This document shows, piece after piece, positions 1 through 6,132 of a stretch of DNA of 12,935 nucleotides. The stretch comes from Bifidobacterium breve (GTDB taxonomy: Bacteria > Actinomycetota > Actinomycetes > S36-B12). How positions within the stretch are numbered: position 1 is the first letter of the stretch; every line of letters starts with the position of its first letter. The translations under genes and the position numbers were made by a program. The stretch covers positions 1-12,935 of the forward strand of contig CAMDKJ010000030.1 of NCBI GenBank assembly GCA_945900705.1, read 5' to 3'. Below the pieces are notes generated by a model. That model saw only the letters and a list, made by a program, of their open reading frames with translations, was not told where the DNA came from and made no database searches.

Positions 1-206
1 CAGACGACGCTAGCGGAGCCGCGGATGTAGGGCTTTTCTTCATGTCCTATCAACGTGATCTGACTCGGCAGTTCGTAGCTTTGCAACGCCAACTTTCTGA
101 AAGTGATCTATTGAACGAATACATCCGTCACACGGCTAGTGCTGCGTTCGCGGTACCCCCCGGTACTTCTCCTGGTGGGTACATCGGCGAAACCTTGCTG
201 GCGTAG
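1..206 (+). CDS. Dyp-type heme peroxidase (EfeB-like), C-terminal fragment
   Basis: This is the end of a gene that begins left of the window. The frame is open from base 3 to a TAG at 204-206, giving about 67 residues. It reads DDASGAADVGLFFMSYQRDL, then TRQFVALQRQL, a segment containing LNEYIRHTASAAFAVPPG, and finally GGYIGETLLA. From knowledge of the family, the pattern LFFxxYQRD...RQFVxxQxxL...LNEYxxHxxSAxFAxPPG near the C-terminus is typical of dye-decolorizing peroxidases, including EfeB/deferrochelatase-type enzymes. These are secreted or cytoplasmic heme proteins that use peroxide and in some species help iron uptake. The proximal heme histidine and any Tat signal lie outside the window, so the exact subtype cannot be decided. 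The next gene starts 27 bp downstream but appears to have its own promoter. Confidence 0.85.
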   Translation, partial: DDASGAADVGLFFMSYQRDLTRQFVALQRQLSESDLLNEYIRHTASAAFAVPPGTSPGGYIGETLLA

Positions 207-220
207 CGGCCAAGGGCCTA

Positions 221-226
221 TACGCT
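221..226 (+). promoter_or_regulatory. Candidate -10 element for a leaderless oxidoreductase mRNA
   Basis: TACGCT matches the actinobacterial -10 pattern TANNNT and ends exactly six bases before the ATG at 233, which would place the transcription start on the A of the start codon. No Shine-Dalgarno sequence is visible before this ATG. A TTGCTG at 195-200 could be a -35, but its 20 bp spacer is too long to be convincing. Confidence 0.45.
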
Positions 227-232
227 ACACAC

Positions 233-1102
233 ATGCCAGAACTTATGCAGCCAGCAGCAGGACACTCGCCAGCACATGGCAAAGTTCACGTTGCCGTACT
301 GGGCCTGGGCCGAATGGGTACTGCGATAGCTAACAAGCTCGCCGGCTTCGGGTTTGAGGTCACGGGGTGGAATCGCAATGGCAGCCTTAACTCTGACTCG
401 AAAGCCAGACTTGCTGCGGCTCTTCAGGGCGCATCGGTCGTGGTCTTGAGCCTATTCGACGGTAAAGCCTGCATCGAGGTTAGTGAACTGGCGCAACCGC
501 ATTTAGAACCCGGTGCCCTAGTCCTAAACACCAGCACCATTGCTCCCAGCGAGGCGAAACTACTTGCTGACTTCTTCACCGCGAACAAGGTTATGTACGT
601 ACAGGCCCCGGTGATGGGTTCGGTGCCGGCCATCGAAAATGGCGTGGCAACCGTCATCCTCGGGGGTGCACCAACGGCTATTGACCGAGCCAGACCTGTA
701 ATTGAGACTTTTTCGCAGGCAGTTCTTGAATTTGAAAGTGCGGAGGCGGCGGCAGGCGCCAAGTTGCTTTCAAATCATGCCCTAGCCGATGCGCTGCTGG
801 CGATTCGTCAGGCACTGCTGGTCAGCGGGCAACTGGGATTGCCAATCGATCGCGCCTTGGATGTCTTGGAGCTTGGGCCGCTCGCGCCGATGGTGAAGGG
901 CAAGCGCGCCAGGATAGAAGCCCAAATCGAATTTTCCTCCGCTGATGCCACTCTTGCCGGACTGATCAAGGATTTGGAGTTGGCCGCCGAAGTTAGCCCA
1001 GCGGCGGCCGAGGCCAACTTCAAGCTCGCCGACCTAGTGCGCGAATTGAAAATCGACCCGAATGCCGATATCGCAGAGCTCCCTCGAACTGCAATCCCCT
1101 AA
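233..1102 (+). CDS. NAD(P)-dependent oxidoreductase, beta-hydroxyacid dehydrogenase family (3-hydroxyisobutyrate dehydrogenase-like)
   Basis: A 289-residue protein with the family's two-part layout. The N-terminal Rossmann domain has the dinucleotide motif GLGRMG at 24-29 and WNRNG at 46-50, where the Arg after Asn would favour NADP over NAD. QAPVMGS at 124-130 is the counterpart of the family's substrate-binding DAPVSG loop. GAKLLSN at 175-181 supplies the catalytic lysine (K177) and the following Asn. The C-terminal helical domain carries the usual KDLELA segment near 246-251. This family oxidises or reduces small hydroxyacids such as 3-hydroxyisobutyrate, tartronate semialdehyde and glyoxylate/succinic semialdehyde, and includes imine reductases. 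The substrate cannot be assigned from sequence alone. The intact lysine argues for a hydroxyacid rather than an imine enzyme. About 16 residues precede the Rossmann strand; the ATG at 233 is kept because of the -10-like hexamer six bases upstream. The gene converges on rnpB, 30 bp away. Confidence 0.85.
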   Translation: MPELMQPAAGHSPAHGKVHVAVLGLGRMGTAIANKLAGFGFEVTGWNRNGSLNSDSKARLAAALQGASVVVLSLFDGKACIEVSELAQPHLEPGALVLNTSTIAPSEAKLLADFFTANKVMYVQAPVMGSVPAIENGVATVILGGAPTAIDRARPVIETFSQAVLEFESAEAAAGAKLLSNHALADALLAIRQALLVSGQLGLPIDRALDVLELGPLAPMVKGKRARIEAQIEFSSADATLAGLIKDLELAAEVSPAAAEANFKLADLVRELKIDPNADIAELPRTAIP

Positions 1103-1132
1103 ATCGCCGAGGCAGAGTTGCCGAGGAATGAA

Positions 1133-1520
1133 AGTGGACGAGTTGGCCTGTAAGCCGGATCCTGTTCCTCAATCGCCTTGCGGCGACCAATTCGGTGATC
1201 ATCCATCTGCGACTGCCGTTACCGACAGCCTGGTGCGGTCTACCTGCAGACATTGAACGGGCCGCTCGTCTGCACAGGCCTTTCGGCCCTCTTGACCTTG
1301 CTCCAGGTGGGGTTTACCAAGCCACATGGGTCACCCCATGTGCTGGTGGTCTCTTACACCACCGTTTCACCCTTACCAGGATTGCTCCTGGCGGTCTGTT
1401 TTCTGTGGCACTTTCCCGCGGGTTGCCCCGGGTGGGCGTTACCCACCACCTTGCCCTAAGGAGTCCGGACTTTCCTCGACGTGATTGCTCACGCCGCGAT
1501 CACCCGGCCAACTCGTCCGC
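1133..1520 (-). ncRNA. rnpB: RNase P RNA (M1 RNA), bacterial type A
   Basis: Read on the minus strand, this is the catalytic RNA of RNase P, which trims the 5' leaders of precursor tRNAs. The 5' end gives the P1 strand GGACGAGUUGGCC (1518 down to 1506). It pairs perfectly over 13 bp with the 3' strand GGCCAACUCGUCC (1148 down to 1136). Conserved blocks follow in the expected order: GAGGAAAGUCCGGAC (1477-1463), then GGUGGUGGGUAACGCCCACC, CACAGAAAACAGACCGCC, GGUAAGGGUGAAAC, AGAUGGAUGAUCACC, and ACAGGAUCCGGCUUACAG near the 3' end (1166-1149). The length of about 388 nt is normal. The exact ends are estimated from P1. Several open reading frames cross this interval on both strands and are artefacts of the structured RNA. 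I see no convincing U-tailed terminator after the 3' end. Confidence 0.97.
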
Positions 1521-1524
1521 CCAT

Positions 1525-1530
1525 ACAGTA
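1525..1530 (-). promoter_or_regulatory. Candidate -10 element of rnpB
   Basis: On the minus strand TACTGT lies 6-7 bases before the P1 helix (1518-1520), the expected distance for transcription to start at the first paired base of RNase P RNA. It is only about 10 bp beyond the TAG of the secreted-protein gene, so the -35 region (around 1548-1554, weak TTCCAA) must lie inside that gene's last codons. Confidence 0.5.
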
Positions 1531-1539
1531 CGCGATCGC

Positions 1540-1941
1540 CTATGGGAGTTGGAAGGTCTTGTTACTTTGGCCACTACCCTCAGGGAAAGTTACCTTGGCT
1601 TTGGTGAAAACCCTGATGCCATCGACGGTCTTGGGGGTGGTCAGTTGGACATTGACCCTATGCTGGCGGTAGCTGCCTACAAGGCAGTTCGGCTTGCAGT
1701 CGTCGTAGTAGTATACGCCGGTGCCCTTGGCGGTCCGGTAGTTCCATTTGGACCATTTTAGCTTTTCAAGGACGGTTAGCGCGTGCACGCAGGTAAGGTC
1801 TATTTCGGTCGGCTGCGCTGAGGGAAAACCGCAGTTGCTCACCTTCGGGATGGACGGAGCGGCTTGCGCAACCGCAGGTGCCGCCAGGCCCAAACCGAGG
1901 AGCAAAGTTCCGCTGGCAACAGTGGCTAGAAGTCGATTCAT
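1540..1941 (-). CDS. Small secreted protein of unknown function, four cysteines
   Basis: A 133-residue protein with a clear Sec signal peptide: basic MNR, a hydrophobic stretch from about 4 to 24, and an AQA|A signal peptidase I site at 25-28. The mature part of about 106 residues has four cysteines (C37, C51, C82, C86), enough for two disulfides. It also contains the segment LKWSKWNYRTAKGTG followed by YYYDDCKPNCLVGS. The arrangement WxxWxxxxAxGxGxxxxxxCxPxCxxG recurs in small exported proteins of mycobacteria and streptomycetes, but I know of no established function. A strong Shine-Dalgarno AAAGGAAG (1953 down to 1946) stands four bases before the ATG. The upstream lipoprotein gene ends 31 bp away, so the two probably form one transcription unit. 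The next element downstream is rnpB, whose promoter overlaps this gene's 3' end. Confidence 0.8.
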   Translation of the reverse strand: MNRLLATVASGTLLLGLGLAAPAVAQAAPSIPKVSNCGFPSAQPTEIDLTCVHALTVLEKLKWSKWNYRTAKGTGVYYYDDCKPNCLVGSYRQHRVNVQLTTPKTVDGIRVFTKAKVTFPEGSGQSNKTFQLP

Positions 1942-1972
1942 TTAGCTTCCTTTGAGTTACTTGCTTTATGTA

Positions 1973-2380
1973 CTAACTGTCGCATACTTGAGCGCGCAAT
2001 GCCTCAGGCACCACCGGCAGCCCTTCAGGATTCCCGGCTTGATTCTCACAGACAGACTCCGGGGCCATCAGGACCAACATGTCGGTATCCTGACGAAATA
2101 AGAAGCGATCCGAACTCGGCTCACTATCCGGACCATTAATAGTGGCAACAACATATGTCCACGAGTCGGCACACGTGGCCACATCGACCGAACCAATGCC
2201 CAACCCAGACTCCGAAACGATGTGCTCTATCTCGTCGCGGGCGGCAGTGAGATCACAGGCGGTGTCGACCGCCGGCGCAGCGCAAGCGGTGAGCATCGAT
2301 GAGGCAAGAAGAAGTATTGCTCCAGCGATACCCGCACCGGCCGCCGCTCGACGGGGTTTGCGGTCCGATAGCGTCACCAT
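1973..2380 (-). CDS. Small putative lipoprotein of unknown function
   Basis: Taken from the ATG at 2380, this is a 135-residue protein. A basic N-terminus (MVTLSDRKPRR) is followed by a hydrophobic helix and the lipobox LTAC at 30-33, so C33 should be lipidated and the protein anchored outside the membrane. The mature part of about 100 residues has four more cysteines (C42, C70, C111, C133) and no domain I recognise. The reading frame stays open to an ATG at 2452, but that would add 24 residues (including WWEHNEH) before an already complete signal peptide and would overlap divergent yaaA by over 70 bp, so I reject it. A -10-like CACAAT lies exactly six bases upstream of the 2380 start, suggesting a leaderless mRNA. 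It is probably co-transcribed with the downstream secreted protein, which is also small with four mature cysteines. Confidence 0.72.
   Translation of the reverse strand: MVTLSDRKPRRAAAGAGIAGAILLLASSMLTACAAPAVDTACDLTAARDEIEHIVSESGLGIGSVDVATCADSWTYVVATINGPDSEPSSDRFLFRQDTDMLVLMAPESVCENQAGNPEGLPVVPEALRAQVCDS
2369..2374 (+). promoter_or_regulatory. Candidate -10 element for leaderless yaaA mRNA
   Basis: TAGCGT matches TANNNT and ends exactly six bases before the GTG at 2381. No Shine-Dalgarno sequence precedes the GTG. The hexamer lies inside codons 3-4 of the divergent lipoprotein gene. Confidence 0.45.
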
Positions 2381-3160
2381 GTGCTCATTGTGCTCCCACC
2401 AAGTGAAGGGAAGACTGCTGCGACCCGCGGACAGCCGATGAAACCAGCTCAATTGTCTTTCCCCGAGTTAACCCGGGCCCGAAGCCAAGTCATATCGGCC
2501 TTACAAACCTTATGCGCCAAAAACGAAAGCCGGGCTGCACAGATTTTAGATTTGGGGCCAAAACAACATGATGACATTCGAAGAAATGCACTGCTCGCAA
2601 AAGCACCAGCCGGCCCGGCGATCGAGGTCTACACCGGGGTGCTCTATGACGCACTAGACGTCACAACTTTGACCACCACACAGCGTCGTCGTTTAGATAA
2701 AAATGTGGCAATCGCCTCAGGTTTATTCGGCCTCCTGCGGCCAAGCGACAAAATCCCGGCCTACCGATTAAGTGGCGACGTAACACTGCCCACTGTTGGA
2801 TCACTCGCGCAGTACTGGCGCACCTTCGTTAGCGCGGCCCTCGAATCAGTGCCCGGGGTCATCCTCGATTTGCGATCGAGTGCATATGTTGCACTCGGAC
2901 CGATCCCACCCGCTGCCGCCCAGCGCGCGGTGGTTGGGCGCGTCCTGCTGGAACGAGGTGGCAAGAGATCGATTGTCAGCCATCACAACAAGGCCACCAA
3001 AGGGCGCTTGGTTCGAGCCCTGATGCAATCAGGTGCCGCACCGAAGAACATTAATTCACTAATTACCGCAATTACCGAGGTGGGATTTCACTGCGAACTT
3101 AATGAGGCCACCAAGCTAGGGCTGCCAGCCACCTTGGACATCATCGTGCGCCAGGCATAA
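2381..3160 (+). CDS. yaaA: Peroxide stress protein YaaA (UPF0246/DUF328 family)
   Basis: A 259-residue protein of the normal length for the family. It starts with MLIVLPPSEGKT, the characteristic N-terminal strand and loop of actinobacterial YaaA proteins, and ends with the family's basic SHHNKATKGRLVRAL segment (about 204-218) before a short C-terminal strand. In E. coli, YaaA is a cytoplasmic protein induced by peroxide through OxyR that limits free intracellular iron and so reduces Fenton damage; it binds DNA in vitro. Whether this copy does the same is inference from family membership. The GTG start at 2381 is chosen because the conserved N-terminus begins exactly there and a TANNNT element lies six bases upstream. 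The start codon directly abuts the lipoprotein start codon on the other strand. The stop codon lies 7 bp from the stop of the converging RNase HI gene. Confidence 0.88.
   Translation: MLIVLPPSEGKTAATRGQPMKPAQLSFPELTRARSQVISALQTLCAKNESRAAQILDLGPKQHDDIRRNALLAKAPAGPAIEVYTGVLYDALDVTTLTTTQRRRLDKNVAIASGLFGLLRPSDKIPAYRLSGDVTLPTVGSLAQYWRTFVSAALESVPGVILDLRSSAYVALGPIPPAAAQRAVVGRVLLERGGKRSIVSHHNKATKGRLVRALMQSGAAPKNINSLITAITEVGFHCELNEATKLGLPATLDIIVRQA
2387..2392 (-). promoter_or_regulatory. Candidate -10 element for the lipoprotein gene
   Basis: On the minus strand CACAAT (4 of 6 matches to TATAAT) ends exactly six bases before the ATG at 2380, inside codons 3-4 of yaaA. It is weaker than the element serving yaaA, because the first consensus T is C. 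Confidence 0.3.
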
Positions 3161-3167
3161 CTCTCGC

Positions 3168-4373
3168 CTAAGTTCCATCTGGCACGGGCACCTTGCGCAA
3201 GTGCGCCGCCTCTGAGAACCCAAACATCGAGGCATTGCCATCGGGAAACCACGCCAAAGTAGTGATCGAGCACGGCGAAAGCTCCATGCGAAAAACACTG
3301 TCAAGTGGTGCACCAACCGCGATACCGGCCATGATCTTGATCGGCGTCACATGCGCGATTACCGCAAGCTTCCTACCCGGATACCGCTCAATCAAACGCC
3401 GCCGGCCGCGTTCAACCCTGAACTTGACTTCGTCCAATGACTCACCACCTGGCGGTGCCACCTTCGTGGAGCGAAGCCACTCATCAACTAGATCGGGCCA
3501 GCCCGCCTGAACTTCCGCAAAAGTCAAACCATCCCATTCACCAAAAGCACACTCGGCAAAATCCGCGTCGGTTTCAATGTCGACGCCGATCACCTTTGCT
3601 ACCTGTTCGGCGGTCTGCTGCGTCCGGAGCAATGGCGAGGCAATGATGAGTTCAGTGCCACCACGCTCGGCAAGTTCACCCGCCAACGCCTGGGCCTGCA
3701 ACAGGCCGATCGGGGCGAGCGGAAGGTCTTGACCCCCGGCGCCGCTGAAGCGTTTCGCCAGGCTGAACGCCGTGGCTCCGTGCCGGGCCAACACGGTAAT
3801 TGTCGGAGGGCCTATGTCCGTCCAGCCAACCATGCGATTCGCCGGTCGCCCTTTTTCGACAACAGCGCGCGAATGAGCCTCTTGAGCGTCGCCGACAACA
3901 TCATCAAGGCCACGATCTGGTTGGCTTTCGCCTTGGAGCCGCACAAGTTCAGTCGGCCCGCCCGCTAAGGCCAAGTCGAGGATCTCGTTGACCAAGGCGT
4001 CGGCCACCACATTTTGCGCACGGGGCACCCAAATATAGGTAACTCGCCCCGGCGGGAAAATATCTCGGGCAGCAAGTGCTAGTTCGCGCATATCTGGATG
4101 TTTGATCTTCCAGCGGCCTGACATCTGTTCAACGATTAACTTCGAATCGAGGCGAACCTCAATTTTTGCATCAGGGTCGAGTGCAAAAGCTTGCTCAAGG
4201 CCGCGAATGGCGCCGCGATATTCGGCAACGTTATTGGTGGCCACCCCGAGGTACTCGGCAACTTCAGCGAGAATCACGCCGGTAAGGCCGTCGCGCACCA
4301 CGGTCCCGTAGGCGGCCGGACCGGGATTGCCGCGCGAGCCGCCGTCGGCTTCAACAATAAATGAGCGAGTCAT
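3168..4373 (-). CDS. Bifunctional RNase HI / histidine phosphatase (CobC-like acid phosphatase)
   Basis: A 401-residue two-domain fusion. Residues 1-140 are an RNase HI fold that cuts RNA in RNA-DNA hybrids. The opening EADGGSRGNPGPA gives D10, NNVAEYRGA gives E51, RLDSKL gives D76 and NVVADALVN gives D125, so all four metal-binding acids are present. A linker follows (about 141-190). Residues 191-401 are a histidine phosphatase: the RHG motif at 197-199 has H198 as the phospho-acceptor, SPLLRTQQTA supplies R250, GEWDG is at 278-282 and VIAH supplies the second His, H341. The architecture matches mycobacterial Rv2228c and Streptomyces SCO2299, where RNase H and acid phosphatase (in Rv2228c also alpha-ribazole phosphatase) activity is known. 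It is the last gene of the operon with the zinc-ribbon and Nif3-like genes; a 13 bp gap separates it from the former. The physiological phosphatase substrate is not readable from sequence. Confidence 0.93.
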   Translation of the reverse strand: MTRSFIVEADGGSRGNPGPAAYGTVVRDGLTGVILAEVAEYLGVATNNVAEYRGAIRGLEQAFALDPDAKIEVRLDSKLIVEQMSGRWKIKHPDMRELALAARDIFPPGRVTYIWVPRAQNVVADALVNEILDLALAGGPTELVRLQGESQPDRGLDDVVGDAQEAHSRAVVEKGRPANRMVGWTDIGPPTITVLARHGATAFSLAKRFSGAGGQDLPLAPIGLLQAQALAGELAERGGTELIIASPLLRTQQTAEQVAKVIGVDIETDADFAECAFGEWDGLTFAEVQAGWPDLVDEWLRSTKVAPPGGESLDEVKFRVERGRRRLIERYPGRKLAVIAHVTPIKIMAGIAVGAPLDSVFRMELSPCSITTLAWFPDGNASMFGFSEAAHLRKVPVPDGT

Positions 4374-4386
4374 TGAACCGTGGTTC

Positions 4387-5130
4387 TCACAAACCTGATT
4401 CAGCAGTGCGAATCAGGATCCGGCGGCACTCCTCGCACCTGGCAACCGCATTCGGGGCGGCATTGCGAAGTGCCTCAATCTCACTCGGGGGTACCTGCAT
4501 GCGACAGCCCTCGCATTGACCTCGATAAAGCCGCGCCGCTCCACGCCCGTCATGGTCAGCTCTGATTTTTTCATAAAGCGCGAGTAGATCCTCGGGTATC
4601 TCACCCTTAATTGAATTACGTTCAGCAGCGGTTGCCTCACGCTCCGCGGTGATAACGGCGAGCAAGCCCGCGAGCACCGAAGAAACCTCAGCCTGATCAA
4701 TTTCAAGCTGATCGCGCTCATTGGTGAGTTGCCTTACCGCGGCAAGTGCCCCCTCAACCCGCTCCATGACTTCGAGTTCAACATCTTCAAGTTCACCCTG
4801 GCGGCGGGCAAGTGAGCCAAGCTCATGCTGCAGGCCCTGCAACTGCTTTGGATCATTGATGTTACCTGAATCCAACAGCTCTTGATCGCGACGTGAGCGT
4901 TCACGCACCTGCTCCACATCGGCGTCGGCGCGAGCCTGGTCAAGGTGCAGATCTCCGGCGATAGTTTCAGCAGCTGTAATCTCGTCGCGCACTCGAATCA
5001 GTCGGGCTTCCAATTCATTTAAACGTGCAGCCTCGGGCAAGGTGCGCACCTTGTGGTCAATTTGCGCCAAGTGCGTATCGCGGTCCTGTAGTTCTAGTAA
5101 CCGCAGTTGGACAACAGGTTCAGCGTTCAG
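4387..5130 (-). CDS. Coiled-coil zinc-ribbon protein (C4-type, CdsZ/DUF164-like), probable CTG start
   Basis: A protein of 247 residues in this call. The first 165 or so residues are a long heptad-rich helical hairpin with no membrane segment. The C-terminus is a zinc ribbon with two CxxC knuckles (C206/C209 and C232/C235). The family is widespread in actinobacteria (Rv2229c-like) and a nucleic-acid or RNase H-associated role has been suggested; the function here is inferred. Start choice: family members begin with MNAxPxxQxRLLxLQ-like text, and here LNAEPVVQLRLLELQ begins at a CTG (5130-5128). This CTG overlaps the TGA of the Nif3-like gene in a 4 bp CTGA, with AAGGGAG (5143-5137) six bases upstream. 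The only upstream ATG (5175) lacks a ribosome-binding site and would overlap the previous gene by 49 bp. Middle gene of a three-gene operon. Confidence 0.85.
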   Translation of the reverse strand: MNAEPVVQLRLLELQDRDTHLAQIDHKVRTLPEAARLNELEARLIRVRDEITAAETIAGDLHLDQARADADVEQVRERSRRDQELLDSGNINDPKQLQGLQHELGSLARRQGELEDVELEVMERVEGALAAVRQLTNERDQLEIDQAEVSSVLAGLLAVITAEREATAAERNSIKGEIPEDLLALYEKIRADHDGRGAARLYRGQCEGCRMQVPPSEIEALRNAAPNAVARCEECRRILIRTAESGL

Positions 5131-5972
5131 GAGGTGCTCCCTTGTGATGGCGCCCGCAGCACGTGCGATGTCCATGGGTCGGTCGGTAGTTGCGAGATGA
5201 TGGTGCGAACGCTACTGCCCTGACCGGCGAGCCCGCGGGCCAGCGCACCAGCCGCCTGCTCCAGCCACGGCCACTCCCCAGCCCAGTGGGCAATGTCAAT
5301 GAGGGCGCACTTGTTATCAGCTAGGTGTTCGAGTGCTCGATGGTGACGTAAATCGGAGGTGACGTAGACGTCGGCGACCTCAGCTGCGTCCGACATAAAG
5401 CCATCACCGGCTCCCCCGCAGACCGCAACGGTGCGCACCTTGGTCATCGGGTCACCGGCAACTCTCACCCCGTGCTGAGTTTCTGGCAAGAGCGCCGCCA
5501 CCTGTTGGGCGAATTGTTCAAGGGTGATGGTCTCGGCTAGTTGGCCCACACGACCGGTGCCGGTGCTGTGGTCCTGCGCCGTGGGCACCAGCGGGCGTAG
5601 CCCACTGAGCCCGAGGGCCTGCGCGAGCGCATCTGATACCCCTGGGTCACTGTGATCGGCGTTGGTATGTGCGCTGAACAAGGCGATACCGTGGCTAATA
5701 AGGGTGTGAACAATTTTGCCTTTTGCGTCGGTGGCCGCTACCGAATGGACCCCGGTCAAAAAGAGCGGATGGTGGGTGACAATCAGATCAACTTGCGCGA
5801 TTAAAGCTTCATCGACCACTTCAAGAACCGGGTCGACCGCGAAAAGCACCGTGGCCACCGTGGCATCTGGATCACCGCAGGTCAAACCGATAGCGTCCCA
5901 GTCCGCGGCTAAGGCCGGTGGGTAAGCCGCCTCAAGGACGGTGACGATCTGGCGGAGCGTGGGCGCTGGCAC
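5127..5972 (-). CDS. Nif3-like dinuclear metal-centre protein (GTP cyclohydrolase 1 type 2 homolog)
   Basis: A 281-residue protein. Nif3/YbgI-type metal ligands are visible: THHPLF (H67, H68), SAHTNADHSD (H102 and D106) and DIAHWAGEW near the C-terminus (H229, E233). Together they form the two-metal site of a cytoplasmic hexameric ring protein. The family has been called GTP cyclohydrolase 1 type 2 by homology, but its cellular role remains uncertain. At 281 residues it lacks the roughly 100-residue PII-like insert found in longer homologs. It is the first gene of the operon with the zinc-ribbon and RNase HI genes, an order I recognise from mycobacteria (Rv2230c-Rv2229c-Rv2228c). The start is a GTG at 5972. 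A TAGCCT hexamer lies exactly six bases upstream, and the GAGGGG in between is too close to work as a Shine-Dalgarno, so a leaderless mRNA is likely. Confidence 0.92.
   Translation of the reverse strand: MPAPTLRQIVTVLEAAYPPALAADWDAIGLTCGDPDATVATVLFAVDPVLEVVDEALIAQVDLIVTHHPLFLTGVHSVAATDAKGKIVHTLISHGIALFSAHTNADHSDPGVSDALAQALGLSGLRPLVPTAQDHSTGTGRVGQLAETITLEQFAQQVAALLPETQHGVRVAGDPMTKVRTVAVCGGAGDGFMSDAAEVADVYVTSDLRHHRALEHLADNKCALIDIAHWAGEWPWLEQAAGALARGLAGQGSSVRTIISQLPTDPWTSHVLRAPSQGSTS
5137..5143 (-). promoter_or_regulatory. Shine-Dalgarno sequence deciding the CTG start of the zinc-ribbon gene
   Basis: On the minus strand AAGGGAG lies six bases before the CTG at 5130-5128, an ideal spacing. No similar motif precedes the ATG at 5175. 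Confidence 0.6.
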
Positions 5973-5978
5973 CCCCTC

Positions 5979-5984
5979 AGGCTA
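5979..5984 (-). promoter_or_regulatory. Candidate -10 element for the nif3-zinc ribbon-RNase HI operon
   Basis: On the minus strand TAGCCT (TANNNT) ends exactly six bases before the GTG at 5972, predicting transcription from the first coding base. The identical hexamer serves the divergent tRNA gene 31 bp away. Confidence 0.5.
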
Positions 5985-6015
5985 CCCGCACCCCTTGGCC
6001 CCGCACCCCAATCGG

Positions 6016-6021
6016 TAGCCT
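6016..6021 (+). promoter_or_regulatory. Candidate -10 element of the tRNA-Val gene
   Basis: TAGCCT ends exactly six bases before the first base of the mature tRNA (6028), which would make the transcription start coincide with tRNA position 1. A TTGGCC at 5995-6000 could be a -35 with a short 15 bp spacer, which is weak. Confidence 0.45.
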
Positions 6022-6027
6022 CGCCCC

Positions 6028-6100
6028 GGGCCCATAGCTCAGTTGGTAGAGCGCCTCGTTTACACCGAGGATGTCGTCGGTTCGAGTCCGGCTGGGCCCA
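6028..6100 (+). tRNA. tRNA-Val, anticodon TAC
   Basis: A 73-nt cloverleaf. The acceptor arm GGGCCCA (6028-6034) pairs with TGGGCCC (6093-6099), with discriminator A6100. The D-arm region is TAGCTCAGTTGGTAGAGC. The anticodon arm CCTCG/CGAGG encloses the loop TTTACAC with anticodon TAC at 6061-6063, which reads GUA and other GUN valine codons. The T loop is GGTTCGAGTCC. The CCA end is not encoded (CTA follows), so CCA must be added by nucleotidyltransferase. It lies between the divergent Nif3-like operon and the convergent DUF3052 gene. Confidence 0.97.
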
Positions 6101-6132
6101 CTACGAAATCCCGGCGCCAAATAGCCCGCAGC

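Noticed and set aside
1107..1126. GCCGAGG direct repeat just past the rnpB 3' end, considered as a terminator
   Set aside because: The copies are direct, not inverted. Only a 4 bp stem (GGCA/TGCC) can form and no U-tract follows.
1020..1761. Open reading frames on both strands across about 1020-1761
   Set aside because: They cross the RNase P RNA gene and the antisense strand of the secreted-protein gene. Their translations are rich in Pro, Arg and Cys with no family resemblance, while the RNA motifs are unmistakable.
2381..2452. 24-residue N-terminal extension of the lipoprotein to an ATG at 2452
   Set aside because: The stretch is antisense to the conserved start of yaaA and precedes an already complete lipoprotein signal peptide.
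4375..4386. GAACC-GT-GGTTC inverted repeat in the gap before the RNase HI start
   Set aside because: Five-base arms in a 13 bp intra-operon gap are likely to be chance; no promoter or terminator feature goes with it.
5131..5175. N-terminal extension of the zinc-ribbon protein to the ATG at 5175
   Set aside because: No ribosome-binding site, a 49 bp overlap with the previous gene, and family sequence that begins at the CTG at 5130.
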